Shown: positions 43,145-52,055 of the stretch, piece by piece
Layout: each line of letters begins with the position of its first letter
Position numbering within the stretch: the stretch's first letter is position 1
NCBI RefSeq assembly: GCF_039524395.1
Contig: NZ_BAAAGO010000012.1
From: Micropruina glycogenica
GTDB taxonomy: Bacteria > Actinomycetota > Actinomycetes > Propionibacteriales > Propionibacteriaceae
Direction: 5' to 3' (one strand)
Length of the DNA: 64,000 nucleotides
Position numbers and translations under genes: made by a program
Notes under the pieces: model-generated
Seen by the model: only the letters and a program-made list of their open reading frames with translations
The model's database searches: none
Told to the model about the DNA's origin: nothing

Positions 43145-43365
43145 TCGACGGGCTCACCGTCCAGGTCGCGGCTTCGCCGGTCGGCCTTGTAGTCGTAATC
43201 GTCGTCCCAGTCGAGGGTGCCGAAGGACTCGACGATGCGCGCCTGTTCGCGTCGTGCGATGAACTCCCGTAGCGCGATCGTCACCGCCTCCTTCTTCGTT
43301 CGCACCCCACTCACCGACAGGGCGCGGTCGAGCAGTTCGGGGTCAATCGCAAGATTGGTAGCCAT
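43141..43365 (-). CDS. vapB: VapB-family antitoxin, second pair
   Basis: The 74-aa product begins MATNLAIDPELLDRALSVSG, then KKEAVTIALREFIARRE, a ribbon-helix-helix fold typical of the VapB antitoxin family, with an acidic C-terminus (LDWDDDYDYKADRR). ATG 43365 follows GGAGGCGCAC. Two TTACACAC direct repeats lie immediately upstream. A decayed relative of its 5' end is seen at 4128-4172 outside the island. Confidence 0.92.
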   Translation of the reverse strand: MATNLAIDPELLDRALSVSGVRTKKEAVTIALREFIARREQARIVESFGTLDWDDDYDYKADRRSRDLDGEPVE

Positions 43366-43375
43366 GTGCGCCTCC

Positions 43376-43395
43376 TTACACACAAGTTTACACAC
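43376..43395. promoter_or_regulatory. Direct repeats upstream of second vapBC
   Basis: TTACACAC occurs at 43376-43383 and 43388-43395, a 12-bp period, just upstream of the vapB ribosome-binding site. It may be the antitoxin operator; the inference rests on position only. Confidence 0.4.
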
Positions 43396-43396
43396 G

Positions 43397-44080
43397 TCTG
43401 GCGAGGCGCATCTCAGCGTCGGCGGAGCAGTCCGCTCCGACGCAATTCGGACCGACCAGATCGCGGTGGTCGAAGCCAAGCGCGAGATCACCGGCCTCGG
43501 CGTACAGGCGTGCCGTGTGCGACCTCGAGTCGCTTCGGAGTCGACCCCAACTGGCGACACCGGCGGCAGGCATTCCACGAGATGGTCCCGCCGCCCCTCC
43601 CACGTCGCCCACTGCACTCCGGCCAACCTCCTCCCGCCTGAACAAGCCGAAATCTGTGTGTCCGAGAAGTCGGAAGTCAGCGCTTTAGGGGGTATGACGT
43701 CCATGCGCTCCCCGGACCGCCGCCGTTGCTTCACGGCAGCAACACGCGCCTCGTCGACGTCCGCGACCACTGGATTTCCTAAGAAGTTGCCGTCGGTGTC
43801 CGAGATGGGCGGATTTCGGGGGCTGTAAGAGGGGTGTGAAGAGATTGCGCAGATCGCCTCTGCACCGGTGCGCCAATGTGAGCGTGCGCCGACTGGCGCT
43901 AGTGGTGCCTACATCGAGCGTCGGCCTGGACGTGCCGCACGATGCAGTGCTCCTGCGGCTCGCCGCCTGGCCCTCGCCGACACTGTGCCGCGTCCACACC
44001 CATTGCGGGCGATCTGTCCCGATCGACCCCGTTTTTGCAGGTACAAGGGGTGTGAGGATTCTTCTGCGGCGGTGCCGGCC
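43397..44080. other. 684-bp region upstream of the relaxase, no clear gene
   Basis: No gene is supported. A minus-strand open stretch (about 43685-43820) encodes NFLGNPVVADVDEARVAAVK with plausible codon use, but it has no recognisable homologue and no good start. Because relaxase genes usually lie beside their transfer origin, the oriT could be here. I could not identify a convincing nic region. Confidence 0.4.
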
Positions 44081-47000
44081 ATGATGAGCCTGCACAAGCT
44101 GACCGCCGGGTCGGGGTATGACTACCTGACCCGGCAGGTCGCTGCGCAGGACTCCACCGCCAAGGGCCACACCAGCCTGGCCGACTACTACGAGCAGAAG
44201 GGCGAGTCGCCCGGACGCTGGCTGGGCTCGGGCCTGGTCGGCATCGACGGCTTGGAGGCCGGCGATCAGGTCACCGCGGATCAGATGCTGTCCCTGTTCG
44301 GCGTCGGCGATCATCCGCTGGCGCGGGAGCGACTCGACGCGCTGGACAACCACGCCACGGCGAGTGACGTCAAGAACGCCATGCGGCTGGGCCAGCGCTG
44401 GGGCATCTACGGCGGCGGTGAGGCGTTCGCCGACGAGGTGTCGGGACGCATCGCGGCGTGGAATCGGGCCAACGGCCATCCCGACGGCGCTCCGGTCACG
44501 CAGGTCGTTCGTGCCTCGATTCGGACGGCGGTGGGCCGGGACCGGTTCCAGGAGAGGTTCGGACGGGCACCGCTCAACCCGCGGGAGCTGACCGGGTTCA
44601 TTGCTCGGGACTCGCGTCCGAGCCGTCAAGGCGTAGCCGGCTATGACCTGACGTTCTCGCCTGTGAAGTCGGTGTCGGCGCTGTGGGCACTGGCCGATCC
44701 GGCAACGGCCGCCCGCATCCAGCACTGCCACGACCTGGCCGTGGCGGACGCCCTGCGCTACATCGAGCAAGAGGCGCTGTACACCCGTCGGGGACGCAAC
44801 GGCGTCCGGCAGGTGAGGACGCACGGGCTAGTCGCTGCCGCCTTCACGCACCGCGATTCGCGGGCCGGCGATCCCGACCTGCACACGCACGTGGCGGTGG
44901 CCAACAAGGTGCAGGCGGTCGACGACGGCGACTGGCTCGCCATCGACGGGCGGCTGCTCTACTTGGCCAACGTGGCCGCGTCGGAGCGCTACAACACTGC
45001 GCTCGAGCAGCACCTGACCCGGGACTTGGGGGTGCGGTTCGTCGACCGTCAGGACGGCAGGGACGTCCGACCGGTGCGCGAGATCGCCGGCGTCGACCCG
45101 GCTCTGCTGCGGCGCTGGTCGCAGCGCGATCTCGAGATCAGGACGGCTCAGGGCGAGCTGGTCGGCGACTTCCAGCGCGAACAGGGGCGCACCCCGACGC
45201 CCGGCGAGCAGCACGCGCTGGGTCAACGGGCCACCCTGGAGACGCGGGAGGCGAAACATGAGCCACGCTCGCTGGCCGAGCAGCGAAGGGCGTGGGCGGC
45301 GCAGGCCGAAGCCGTGCTCGGACGTGGTGGTGTGGCCCGGATGGTGGCTGCCGCATTGAATCCTGGCCGGGCGGAGCGGCGTCCGGTGGACGAGGCGTGG
45401 CTGGACGCGACGGCGGCTCGGGTGGTCCGCGTGGTGGAGCGCAACCGGGCGACGTGGCAGGTGTGGCATGTGCGTGCCGAGGTGGAGCGGCAGGTGCGGC
45501 GCTCTGGTCGGATTGTGTCCGAAGCAGCGGCGCAGTGCCTGGTCGACCTGGCGCTGACCAGGCATTCCATCCCCCTGGACACCGCCCGGGACATGCCCGG
45601 TGACGTGCCCGAACCGATGCCTCTGCGGCGTGCGGACGGCAACTCGATGTACGTCGTGGCGGGCTCGGCCAGGTACTCCTCGGCGCCGATCCTCGCCGCC
45701 GAGCGCCTGCTGCTCGCCACCGCCGGGCGTCGTGACGGCATGGTCGTGGGTCAGCGGTCCATCGACCTGGCGCTGCTGGAGGCACACGCGAACGGCGTGC
45801 GGCTGAACGACGGACAGGTCGAGCTGGTGCGGGCGATGGCGTCCTCAGGGTCGCGGTTACAGGTGGCGATCGCACCGGCGGGCGCGGGCAAGACCACCGC
45901 CATGAACGCGCTGGCGTCGGCCTGGCGGGAGGCCGGCGGCGACGTCATCGGGTTGGCACCGTCCGCGGCGGCCGCTGACGCGCTCGGCCAGCAGCTGGGC
46001 GGCCACGCGGACACCATGCACAAGCTCACCCAAGGCCTGGACGACGAGCGGCTGCCGGGCTGGGCGGCGGCCATCGGCCCGCGCACTCTGGTGGTGATCG
46101 ACGAGGCGGGCATGGCCGACACCCTGACCCTGGAACAGGTGGTGTCGTTCGTGGTGAAACGGGGCGGCAGCGTCCGACTGGTCGGCGACGATCACCAGCT
46201 CTCAGCGGTGGAGGCGGGCGGCGTGTTGCGTGAGATCGCAGCCGAGCACGGGGCCGTCCGGCTGGACGAGGTGGTCCGGTTCTCCGATCCGGCGGAGGCG
46301 ACGGCGTCGCTGGCGTTGCGGCAGGGACGTCCGACCGCGCTGGGGTTCTATCTCGACCGGCAGCGGATCCATGTCGGGGATGCCACCACCACCCTCGACC
46401 AGGCGTTCGATGGCTGGATGACGGACCGTGCCCGCGGCCTCGATTCGCTGATGCTGGCGCCGACCCACGACCTGGTCGCCCAGTTGAACGCTCGGGCACG
46501 GGCGCAGCGGTTGGGTGAGCGCTTGCCGGGGCCTGAGGTGTCGCTGGCCGACGGCAATCGGGTGTCCGCGGGCGACACGATCGTCACCCGACGCAACGAG
46601 CGGCGGCTGACGTACTCGCGGCACGGCTGGGTGCGCAACGGGGACCGTTGGACAGTCCTGGCGGTGAACCGCGATCAGAGCCTGACGGTGGCGAATGCGT
46701 CCGGGTGGCAGGTGAAACTGCCGGCAGGGTACGTCCGCGACGATGTGGTGCTCGGCTACGCCAGCACGATCCATGGTGCGCAGGGACTGACCGTCGATTC
46801 GATGCACGGCGTGCTCAGCGGGCAGGAGAGCCGCCAGCAGCTGTACACGATGATGACCCGTGGCCGGCACGCCAATCACGTGTACGTCACCGCGGTCGGG
46901 GACGGTGATCCGCATTCGCTGCTCCGGCCTGAGGTGGTCCGGCCACCAACGCCGACCGAGCTTCTGGAGGCTGTCCTGAGCCGGGACGATGCGGCGGTGT

Positions 47001-47962
47001 CCGCGGTCGGGTCGCTGCGTGAGCAGGCCAATCCGGCCGTGCTCCTGAAGCCCGCGGTGGATCGCTACGTCGATGCCGTCGGCGTAGCCGCCGAGCAGGT
47101 CGTCAGCGCCGAGCGAAAGGCCGAGATCGAACGGTCAGCCGACTCGATGGTGCTGTGGCTGACCGAGGCACCCGCCTGGCCGGCCCTGCGCACGCACCTG
47201 TTGACGATCGAGGCGTCAGGAGGCGACTCGATCCAGGCGCTGCGACGGGGGATAGATTCGGGCGGTTTGGACGACGCTCAGGATCCCGCGGCGGTGTTGT
47301 CGTGGCGACTGCAGCCAATCGCTCGAGGTGGTCCGCTGCCGTGGCTTGACGGAGTTCCCGAAAGCCTGCGCGCCGACCCGGTCTGGGGTGTGTACGTGGA
47401 GGCAAGGCAGCAGCTCGTCCGGGAGTTAGCGGACGAGGTGCGCAATGGCTGCGCCGAGCGGCGGCCGGCCTGGCTGGCGGACATGCCCCTGCCACCCTCG
47501 CCCGCGCTGGCCGCCGAGATCACGGTGTGGAGATGCGCCATGGGTGTTTCGGATGGCGACCTTCGTCCGACCGGTGCCGCGCAGCCGGCCGCTGCCGCTG
47601 CACGTTGGCAGTACCGTCTCGACCAAGCGCTGGTGGACGAGCACCCGGAGGTTCGGCAGTGGACCAACTGGCTGCGCGACACCGTCCCCGACCTGCAGCG
47701 CGATCCTCACACTGCGGTGGTAGGACGCCAGGTGGCCGCCTGGGCTGCTGACGGCGATCCAGTCCGGCGTTGGGTGCGAGACGCCGTCGCGGACGGCCTG
47801 CTCCCCGACGACCACCCCGCCGCCGCCCTCGCGTCCCGCATCGAACGGCAGCGCACTGCACCGCCGATCTGGGAGACCGTCGAGCCGATCAATCTGCATC
47901 GTCGACCCGAGGACATCGCGCCTCCCATGTCCCGCCCGCCGTCGCACGGCCCACGCATCTGA
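44081..47962 (+). CDS. MobF-family relaxase with helicase domain (TrwC/TraA-like)
   Basis: The 1,293-aa product begins MMSLHKLTAGSGYDYLTRQV. This N-terminal tyrosine lies in the position of the MobF nicking tyrosine. The three-histidine metal site is HRDSRAGDPDLHTHVAVANK near 262-281. A RecD-like SF1 helicase follows: IAPAGAGKTTAMNAL near 597, VVIDEAGMADTL near 671, and STIHGAQGLTVDSMHG near 895. It would nick oriT, stay covalently attached and unwind the strand during conjugation. No coupling protein or secretion genes are present in the island, so a helper is needed. An excisionase-like gene follows by 23 bp. Confidence 0.9.
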   Translation: MMSLHKLTAGSGYDYLTRQVAAQDSTAKGHTSLADYYEQKGESPGRWLGSGLVGIDGLEAGDQVTADQMLSLFGVGDHPLARERLDALDNHATASDVKNAMRLGQRWGIYGGGEAFADEVSGRIAAWNRANGHPDGAPVTQVVRASIRTAVGRDRFQERFGRAPLNPRELTGFIARDSRPSRQGVAGYDLTFSPVKSVSALWALADPATAARIQHCHDLAVADALRYIEQEALYTRRGRNGVRQVRTHGLVAAAFTHRDSRAGDPDLHTHVAVANKVQAVDDGDWLAIDGRLLYLANVAASERYNTALEQHLTRDLGVRFVDRQDGRDVRPVREIAGVDPALLRRWSQRDLEIRTAQGELVGDFQREQGRTPTPGEQHALGQRATLETREAKHEPRSLAEQRRAWAAQAEAVLGRGGVARMVAAALNPGRAERRPVDEAWLDATAARVVRVVERNRATWQVWHVRAEVERQVRRSGRIVSEAAAQCLVDLALTRHSIPLDTARDMPGDVPEPMPLRRADGNSMYVVAGSARYSSAPILAAERLLLATAGRRDGMVVGQRSIDLALLEAHANGVRLNDGQVELVRAMASSGSRLQVAIAPAGAGKTTAMNALASAWREAGGDVIGLAPSAAAADALGQQLGGHADTMHKLTQGLDDERLPGWAAAIGPRTLVVIDEAGMADTLTLEQVVSFVVKRGGSVRLVGDDHQLSAVEAGGVLREIAAEHGAVRLDEVVRFSDPAEATASLALRQGRPTALGFYLDRQRIHVGDATTTLDQAFDGWMTDRARGLDSLMLAPTHDLVAQLNARARAQRLGERLPGPEVSLADGNRVSAGDTIVTRRNERRLTYSRHGWVRNGDRWTVLAVNRDQSLTVANASGWQVKLPAGYVRDDVVLGYASTIHGAQGLTVDSMHGVLSGQESRQQLYTMMTRGRHANHVYVTAVGDGDPHSLLRPEVVRPPTPTELLEAVLSRDDAAVSAVGSLREQANPAVLLKPAVDRYVDAVGVAAEQVVSAERKAEIERSADSMVLWLTEAPAWPALRTHLLTIEASGGDSIQALRRGIDSGGLDDAQDPAAVLSWRLQPIARGGPLPWLDGVPESLRADPVWGVYVEARQQLVRELADEVRNGCAERRPAWLADMPLPPSPALAAEITVWRCAMGVSDGDLRPTGAAQPAAAAARWQYRLDQALVDEHPEVRQWTNWLRDTVPDLQRDPHTAVVGRQVAAWAADGDPVRRWVRDAVADGLLPDDHPAAALASRIERQRTAPPIWETVEPINLHRRPEDIAPPMSRPPSHGPRI

Positions 47963-47985
47963 ACCCCAACAGAAGGAGCAAAGCC

Positions 47986-48195
47986 ATGCCCACCCGCCGT
48001 GTACCCAACCCCCAGCCCGAGTACCTGTCGATCGCCAAGGCCGCCGCACTGTACGACGTGTCGGAGACCTTCCTACGGAGGAGAATCAACCAGGGGCAGC
48101 TCTCGGCCGTTCGCTGCGGCCGTCAGATCATCCGCATCGGCGCCGCCGACCTGGCCAAGCTGTTCCGCAAGATCCAGAGCGCGGACGACTTCTGA
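47986..48195 (+). CDS. xis: Excisionase-like helix-turn-helix protein
   Basis: The 69-aa product is a MerR/excisionase-type winged helix: YLSIAKAAALYDVSETFLRR and INQGQLSAVRCGRQIIRI. Such proteins bind beside att sites and direct the integrase towards excision. ATG 47986 follows AGAAGGAGC. Placement directly after the relaxase gene suggests that excision and mobilisation are co-expressed. Confidence 0.82.
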   Translation: MPTRRVPNPQPEYLSIAKAAALYDVSETFLRRRINQGQLSAVRCGRQIIRIGAADLAKLFRKIQSADDF

Positions 48196-48221
48196 GCCAT
48201 GACCAGTGACCGAGCCGTGAT

Positions 48222-49538
48222 GCTCCTATGGGGTGTCAAGCGGCGTTGAGCCATTGGCGGTAGCGGTTGGCGAGATCGTCGTCGTGGCGTTTGCCTCGTT
48301 CGATGGTGGAGATGTGCATGGGCCAGACGCCGAAGTGGTCGGCGACGGTCTGGAGGGACAGTCCGCGGGCTTGGCGTGCGGGTCGGAGGTCGCTGATGTC
48401 GGGCACTTCGGGTGGGTTGGTGATCAGGGTGAATAGTTCGTTGGCGAGGTGGCGTTTCAGGCATCGGATTGCTTCGAGCTTCGTCTTGCCCTCGCCTCGC
48501 TTCTTGGTGATGTAGGTCTTCGTTCGGGGGTCCATGCTCATGCGGACCAGGGCGATGGTGTGGATCGCGTTGTTGGCGCGACGGTCGCCGCCCCGATTGA
48601 GACGATGTCGGGTGGTCTTGCCGCTGGAGGCCGGGATCGGGGCGACGCCGGTGAGCGCGGCAAAGGCGGCCTTGCTGGTGATCCGGGCTGGGTTGTCACC
48701 GGTGGTGATCAGGAGTTGCGCAGCGGTGACGACTCCGACGCCTTTGGCGGCGAGCAACGCCGGCGCGGCGTGTGCCACGAGGTCGCGGAGGTGGTCGGTG
48801 AGGTCGTCGATCTCCTCGCTGAGGTGGTGATGCCGGCGGGCGAGGGACCGCAACGAGACCGCGGTCGCATGCTCGACACCGTGACTGGGGTGGTTGGGGC
48901 GAGAACGCCGGAGCGTGTTGAGCAGGGCCTTCTCGCCGAGCTGGTGCGGCCTCTCCCGCTGCTCGACGGGTGCGGAGACCAGGATCATCGCGATTTGCCG
49001 GAGTACGTTCGCGCGTGCCTTGACCGCCGAGTCGCGGGCCAGGTGAAGGACCCGGATCGACTCGATGGGGCCGTCACTGCTCTTGGGGGTCGGCAACGCT
49101 TCGCCGGCCATAACGACGCGTGCAGCAGTGATCGCATCGAGCGGGTCGGACTTGCCGTGGAGGCGACGCTCGGCACGGTTCGGACGGATCACCTCACGAA
49201 CCTCGACCCCGGCGGCGACCGCGTGACGGGTCAGGCCGGCACCGTAGGAGTTCGTGCCCTCGATACCGAACCGGACCACCGCCCCGAAATCGCTGATGAA
49301 CGCGAGGATCGCGCGATACCCGGCCAGGGTCGCTGGGAACTGCCGGTCGCCCAGCAACGCTCCGGTCCCGGCATCGAGCACGGCCACGTGATGGGTCTGG
49401 GAGTGTGTGTCTGCCCCGGCGACAACGAGACGCTGGCTTGTCATGATGGATGACGCCCTTCCACTTCGAGACGGATCGGCAACGCCGGCCGGGCAGGCAG
49501 ACAAGACGTTGACGGGGCCTCTAGACCAGGCTCCTATG
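48222..49538 (-). mobile_element. IS110-family insertion sequence
   Basis: The 9-bp direct repeat GCTCCTATG occurs at 48222-48230 and 49530-49538, enclosing an IS110-type transposase gene. IS110 elements lack inverted ends and duplicate at most a few bases, so these repeats may mark the core recombination sites. Boundaries are tentative. The element separates the excisionase and metallophosphoesterase genes without visibly breaking either. Confidence 0.6.
48236..49444 (-). CDS. IS110 transposase with extra C-terminal helix-turn-helix
   Basis: The 402-aa product has the DEDD RuvC-like N-terminal domain (VVAGADTHSQTHHVAVLD, IRPNRAERRLHGKSDPLDA) and the C-terminal transposase_20 domain (KGVGVVTAAQLLITTG, LTGVAPIPASSGKT, HRLNRGGDRRAN) with its catalytic serine region. 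Beyond the usual end it carries an XRE-like helix-turn-helix (LQTVADHFGVWPMHISTIER, about 355-400). IS110 recombinases act with a bridge RNA encoded in a non-coding end. The extra domain is unusual and could add DNA binding or autoregulation. Confidence 0.9.
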   Translation of the reverse strand: MTSQRLVVAGADTHSQTHHVAVLDAGTGALLGDRQFPATLAGYRAILAFISDFGAVVRFGIEGTNSYGAGLTRHAVAAGVEVREVIRPNRAERRLHGKSDPLDAITAARVVMAGEALPTPKSSDGPIESIRVLHLARDSAVKARANVLRQIAMILVSAPVEQRERPHQLGEKALLNTLRRSRPNHPSHGVEHATAVSLRSLARRHHHLSEEIDDLTDHLRDLVAHAAPALLAAKGVGVVTAAQLLITTGDNPARITSKAAFAALTGVAPIPASSGKTTRHRLNRGGDRRANNAIHTIALVRMSMDPRTKTYITKKRGEGKTKLEAIRCLKRHLANELFTLITNPPEVPDISDLRPARQARGLSLQTVADHFGVWPMHISTIERGKRHDDDLANRYRQWLNAA

Positions 49539-49725
49539 AAGTCATGACTGCTCGGTCGGTGCACCTTCGAACGCCCCGTCCCGGAGTGGACAGATCAGGG
49601 TAAGGCACCCGCAGAGCGGACCAGTCAGAGGCAGAGTCACACCCCGGACGGAGCCCTACCATCATCAACGTCAGTGGTGCTGAGTAGCGTCATTCACACG
49701 CTCCTCACGGTCTCAGGAGAAACCC

Positions 49726-50520
49726 GTGACTGATCCGCAACGCATTCTGCTGGTGGGCGACCTGCACATGAACAGCCAGGCCGCTCTGGAAGTGATCGAC
49801 CACGCCCAAGCCGTCAACGCCGACCTGATCCTTCAAGTCGGCGACTTCGGCTACTGGCCGCGCGCCGAGCACGGCGCCGGTGTCGAGTTCCTCACCCTCG
49901 TCGATGACGCGCTAGCGTCAGCCGGCCTTGAACTGTGGTTCGTGCCCGGCAACCACGAGGACTGGCCAGAGCTCGCAAGACTGCCGATCGGCCACGAAGG
50001 CCGCCGAGCCATCGGCGCGCGCATCTTCGAACTGCCGGTCGGGTACCGCTGGACGTGGGGTTCCACTCGGTGGCTGGCCGTCGGCGGCGCTCCGTCAGTC
50101 GACAAGCACTTACGCACAGAAGGGGTCGACTGGTTCCCAGAAGAGGAGGTGACCGAACGGCAAGCCGCCGCGCTCATCGACGCCGGTCGCGCAGACGTGG
50201 TGGTAGCGCACGACGCACCGATGGGAACTCCGTTCCTGCGCGAGCGCCTGCAGCAGGACGCTCCTCCCCCGCTCCGCCGCAACTGGTGGCCCCTCGAAGC
50301 GGTCGTCCGTGCGGATGCACACCAGGAACGCACGCGGCGGATTCTTGACGGCGTGCACGCGTCCCGTTGGTTCCACGGGCACCACCACGTCCGGTACTCG
50401 TCGACCATCGAGGCCGCTCACGGAACGGTCCGTGTCGAAGGCTTGGCGTTGGACGGCACGCCTCCAAGCGAGCTCACCCTGCTCGTCGACGCACAGGGGG
50501 AGGAGCTCCCGCTGCCATGA
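49726..50520 (+). CDS. Calcineurin-type metallophosphoesterase
   Basis: The 264-aa product has all metallophosphoesterase blocks: LLVGDLHMNS, LQVGDFGYWP, FVPGNHEDWPE, VVAHDAPMGTP and WFHGHHHVRY. It uses two metals to hydrolyse phosphoesters; the substrate (protein, nucleotide or nucleic acid) is unknown. The GTG start follows TCAGGAGAAACC. It is convergent with the HEPN gene, with 17 bp between stops. Confidence 0.9.
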   Translation: MTDPQRILLVGDLHMNSQAALEVIDHAQAVNADLILQVGDFGYWPRAEHGAGVEFLTLVDDALASAGLELWFVPGNHEDWPELARLPIGHEGRRAIGARIFELPVGYRWTWGSTRWLAVGGAPSVDKHLRTEGVDWFPEEEVTERQAAALIDAGRADVVVAHDAPMGTPFLRERLQQDAPPPLRRNWWPLEAVVRADAHQERTRRILDGVHASRWFHGHHHVRYSSTIEAAHGTVRVEGLALDGTPPSELTLLVDAQGEELPLP

Positions 50521-50537
50521 CGCGGTCATGGAGCAGG

Positions 50538-50999
50538 TCAGGGACTTGGCAATCCTCTCGCCAAGGCAGCACCCAGAAGCGCCACCGCAGTCCGGGCTGC
50601 AAGGGTCGCCTCGGCTTCGCTCACTGGACGGGCGTCGTACCGCTGACGGTTGCGGGATCGCCGCAACTGGTCGAAGCGTCGTGCGTCCTGGTCGCCGGGT
50701 GGCTTGTCGATGACGGCGCAAAGGAACAGGCCGATGGTTTCGTGTTGGCCGGGTCCGCTCAGTGTGCGGTACCCGTGCGCGGCAAGTACGGCTTCGCCGA
50801 CGTCGTGGCAAGCGTCGTAGGCCAGGTTGTATCGGTTCTGCGCCTTGGTGAGGTGAGGCAGGTCCGTGATGACGTCCTGGGCTTGGCGCATGAAGATCGT
50901 GGCTTTGGTCAGGTCAACTGGTACTCGTGCGAGCCGTCCGTTGGCCACAAGGGCATCGACGGCCCGTTGCTGAACGGTCGTCAGGCCGGTCACTGCCAT
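50538..50999 (-). CDS. HEPN-domain toxin-like protein
   Basis: The 153-aa helical product lies directly after an MNT nucleotidyltransferase gene and overlaps it by 10 bp, the usual MNT/HEPN arrangement. It contains ATIFMRQAQDVITDLPHLTK and YNLAYDACHDVGEAVLAAHG, followed by FDQLRRSRNRQRYDARPVSE. The R-x-x-R-N-R-x-R-Y segment takes the place of the HEPN RNase R-x4-6-H motif, but a His is not evident there. It may be a variant. In this class the MNT protein controls HEPN, often by AMPylation. Confidence 0.78.
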   Translation of the reverse strand: MAVTGLTTVQQRAVDALVANGRLARVPVDLTKATIFMRQAQDVITDLPHLTKAQNRYNLAYDACHDVGEAVLAAHGYRTLSGPGQHETIGLFLCAVIDKPPGDQDARRFDQLRRSRNRQRYDARPVSEAEATLAARTAVALLGAALARGLPSP

Positions 51000-51574
51000 G
51001 GCGGCTCACCCAACACGTGGACGATGGGATTGGCGCGGACGTGTTCGAGAAAGCCTGACTCGTGGCTCAGCTCTTCTCGCGTGCTGATCGTCGGGTTCAC
51101 CGGCCTTCCCACCAGATGCTCGACCCGTCGACAGGCGTCGTACACGGCGGCAGCGTCCGGGGTCCCGACCACCATGACGTCGATGTCAGAGGGTGCTCGC
51201 CCTTCAACGCCCCTCATGCGGGCTGCGAATGACCCGTACAAGAAGGCAGACTCAACACCTGGCACGTTGCCGAGTTCCTCTGCCAGCAGGGCGACTGGTC
51301 CCGTGGCCACCAGAAGGATCTGTCGAAGCGGCTCGGTCAAGGGGCTCTCCGGATTCGCCCGGATCAGTCGAGTGCGCCCCACTTGGCGCTCGGCGAGGAT
51401 GCCAGCATCAAGAAGCCGGGTGATCTCCCGATGAACGGTCGGGTACGGCATCTGACCCCGGTCGGCCAGATCTGTGACGCTGAGTTCCTCGTCTCCGAGT
51501 AGCAGCAGGGACAGGAGGCGCGCCTGCCCGTCCGACCGGAAGACCGGTGCAAGTAGTGGCGCCTGAGTTCTCAT
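50990..51574 (-). CDS. MNT-type nucleotidyltransferase with N-terminal winged helix
   Basis: The 194-aa product combines an ArsR-like winged helix (LSLLLLGDEELSVTDLADRG, PTVHREITRLLDAGILAERQ) with a minimal nucleotidyltransferase domain: AFLYGSFAARMRGVEGRAPS then DIDVMVVG (GS...D-x-D). The fused DNA-binding domain suggests that it represses its own operon. It would neutralise the HEPN partner. A 20-bp perfect palindrome ends 2 bp before the ATG. Confidence 0.88.
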   Translation of the reverse strand: MRTQAPLLAPVFRSDGQARLLSLLLLGDEELSVTDLADRGQMPYPTVHREITRLLDAGILAERQVGRTRLIRANPESPLTEPLRQILLVATGPVALLAEELGNVPGVESAFLYGSFAARMRGVEGRAPSDIDVMVVGTPDAAAVYDACRRVEHLVGRPVNPTISTREELSHESGFLEHVRANPIVHVLGEPPWQ

Positions 51575-51576
51575 AT

Positions 51577-51596
51577 AACGGATAATATTATCCGTT
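51577..51596. promoter_or_regulatory. 20-bp perfect palindromic operator before MNT/HEPN
   Basis: AACGGATAATATTATCCGTT is perfectly palindromic and is followed by a half-site AACGGA at 51598-51603. It sits 2 bp upstream of the predicted start, so it would block transcription initiation of a leaderless or very short-leader mRNA. It contains a TATAAT-like core (TAATATT) that may itself be the -10 region. Confidence 0.75.
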
Positions 51597-51723
51597 TAAC
51601 GGACAGTCAAGGATGGTGCACGCCACAGCGCCGAGGTGAACCACTCCAAGCCGTCTGGCCAACCGGCCGTGGCTCTGGGGGATAGTTGGCTCAGGTCGGT
51701 AGGCGTTGAGTACCGTCCTGACG

Positions 51724-52055
51724 TGCAAGCGTTTCACGTCACCCCCAGCCGCAATCGCGAGTCCATCAGGCCTGCAGGCCTGGACTGGGAGCGCATGTGG
51801 CGACCAGCCCTGGCATCACAGGGAGCCTCAGTCCGGAGGTGGCCGGCGCCTTCTTGCGCCAAGACCAGTTCGAGGTTGATCGGTTCGTCCGGATGAACAA
51901 CAGGCGGTTCCGTCGACGTGCGGTTGGTGGACGACGTTGAAGCCGAATCTCCCATCGACAATGGCAGCAGATGCCACTACGTGAGCAAACCAATCCCACC
52001 CGACCGGCTTACCCTGCTTCATCGGGAGCTCGACTCAAACACCGGCCGCTCCTAG
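51724..52055 (+). pseudogene. Decayed ADP-ribosyltransferase-like small protein
   Basis: Three frames in succession encode VQAFHVTPSRNRESIRPAGL followed by DWERM, then GSLSPEVAGAFLRQDQFEVD and RFVRMNN, then VDVRLVDDVEAESPID and YVSKPIPPDRLTLLHRELD before a stop at 52055. The H-V-T-P...N-R...GLDW, PE-x-x-x-F and KPIPPDRL pattern matches a family of small actinobacterial proteins that I believe have an ART/RNA phosphotransferase-like fold. Two single-base shifts (near 51800 and 51900) make it a pseudogene as read. Confidence 0.6.

Noticed and set aside
43397..44080. oriT of the island
   Set aside because: Position is suitable but no clear inverted repeat with a nic-like site was found, so it is only mentioned as a possibility.
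49445..49725. Bridge RNA of the IS110 element
   Set aside because: An ncRNA is expected beside the transposase gene, but I could not fold or align it reliably, and the candidate element end leaves only about 90 bp.
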